Shown here: piece after piece, positions 52,240 through 52,463 of the stretch
Layout of the letters: every line of letters begins with the position of its first letter
Position numbering within the stretch: position 1 is the first letter of the stretch
Source: Paraburkholderia sp.
Lineage (GTDB): Bacteria; Pseudomonadota; Gammaproteobacteria; Burkholderiales; Burkholderiaceae
Assembly (NCBI GenBank): GCA_031286755.1
Contig: JAITTX010000320.1
Coordinates: 1-52,463, forward strand
DNA length: 52,463 bases
Reading direction: 5' to 3'
Made by a program: the position numbers and the translations under genes
The notes under the pieces: generated by a model
Database searches by the model: none
The model's input: only the letters and a program-made list of their open reading frames with translations
What the model was told of the DNA's origin: nothing

Positions 52240-52463
52240 AGACGAATCGCCGTCCGGGGCTGCTTGAAGCCCCGCTTGAACAGCCGCTTGAACAGCCGCT
52301 TGAGCCTGCGCTCGAACCTGCGCCGTGCCTGCCGTTGCGGCGCACGGCGGGCCGCTTGCTGCCGCTCGCGCTGGCAGTGTCCGTCACGTTCCTCGCGAGC
52401 GGCTGCATGGTGGGCCCCGACTACCATCGCCCGCAAGTGGACGTGCCCGCGCAATGGAAGGAG
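52236..52463 (+). CDS. NodT-type outer-membrane efflux lipoprotein, N-terminal part
   Basis: 76 codons to the window edge. A repeat-derived lead LEAPLEQPLEQPLEPALEP (from a 12-bp unit) precedes a signal peptide (RLLPLALAVSVTFLASGC) with lipobox Cys, then MVGPDYHRPQVDVPAQWKE, the start of the TolC-like NodT/OprM family. It would be the outer-membrane channel of the MdtABC pump. The lead is unusual; a start nearer the signal peptide would also be possible, but the ATGA overlap with mdtC supports 52236. Confidence 0.88.
   Translation, partial: MKTNRRPGLLEAPLEQPLEQPLEPALEPAPCLPLRRTAGRLLPLALAVSVTFLASGCMVGPDYHRPQVDVPAQWKE
52259..52315 (+). repeat. 12-bp coding repeat in the channel-gene lead
   Basis: CTTGAACAGCCG appears twice exactly, with degenerate copies on both sides, encoding Leu-Glu-x-Pro/Ala units before the signal peptide. 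In-frame length change is possible. Confidence 0.7.

Overview
The window reads as chromosomal DNA of a high-GC betaproteobacterium of the Burkholderiaceae, most like Paraburkholderia, Caballeronia or Burkholderia. This rests on GC-rich codon use, a Burkholderia-style trimeric porin, a quinate/shikimate cluster with a fused QuiC, the density of LysR regulators and an MdtABC-type efflux operon. I see no rRNA, tRNA, CRISPR array, integrase or insertion sequence. The content is mostly accessory catabolism and transport, with a few core genes (ilvD, porin).

Layout. 1-2.8 kb: the 5' end of a probable anti-sigma gene, an NAD(P)-binding oxidoreductase, and a periplasmic binding protein lying between two decayed gene relics (a MocR-type C-terminus and a GGDEF C-terminus). 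2.8-8.8 kb: a quinate/shikimate-to-protocatechuate cluster. TetR regulator, MFS transporter, NAD-type quinate/shikimate dehydrogenase and type II dehydroquinase are on the minus strand, and a bifunctional QuiC is on the plus strand. A perfect 14-bp palindrome, the likely TetR operator, sits in the divergent gap. 9-10.7 kb: a PiT phosphate permease. 10.7-15.3 kb: a minus-strand AAA+ ATPase / VWA protein / membrane J-domain protein module (CobS-like, CobT-like, DnaJ-like) with no cobalamin genes nearby. Its AAA+ gene is put out of frame by an exact 10-bp tandem duplication. 15.6-18.8 kb: porin and ilvD, closed by a strong bidirectional terminator.

18.9-22.6 kb: class V PLP enzyme and dicarboxylate/amino-acid symporter, divergent from a LysR gene. 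22.7-24.9 kb: small membrane protein, then cupin and carboxymuconolactone-decarboxylase-like proteins divergent from a LysR gene. 25-26.9 kb: DeoR-type repressor translationally overlapped with an MFS exporter-like gene, preceded by phased TGCACG repeats. 27-31.9 kb: AraC regulator, formylglycine-type sulfatase/phosphonate hydrolase with an MHS-family transporter, and a divergent LysR gene. 31.9-32.9 kb: a small cupin and a VOC protein.

32.9-42 kb: a sugar-acid regulon. One arm (minus) has an IlvD/Edd-type sugar-acid dehydratase, a DapA-type aldolase/dehydratase, an MFS transporter and a 2-hydroxyacid dehydrogenase. A LysR gene and a second arm (plus) with a mandelate-racemase-family dehydratase and a UxaA/GarD-type dehydratase follow. 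A perfect 10-10-10 inverted repeat lies between the LysR gene and the plus arm, and an identical 15-mer lies upstream of both minus-arm catabolic units. 42.2-43.9 kb: an acyl-CoA synthetase. 44.3 kb to the end: mdtA-mdtB-mdtC plus the start of a NodT-type outer-membrane channel, all overlapping or closely spaced.

Best candidates for something not well described: the AAA+/VWA/J-domain module with its reversible-looking frameshift and other in-frame repeats, and the paired regulatory sequences of the sugar-acid cluster.
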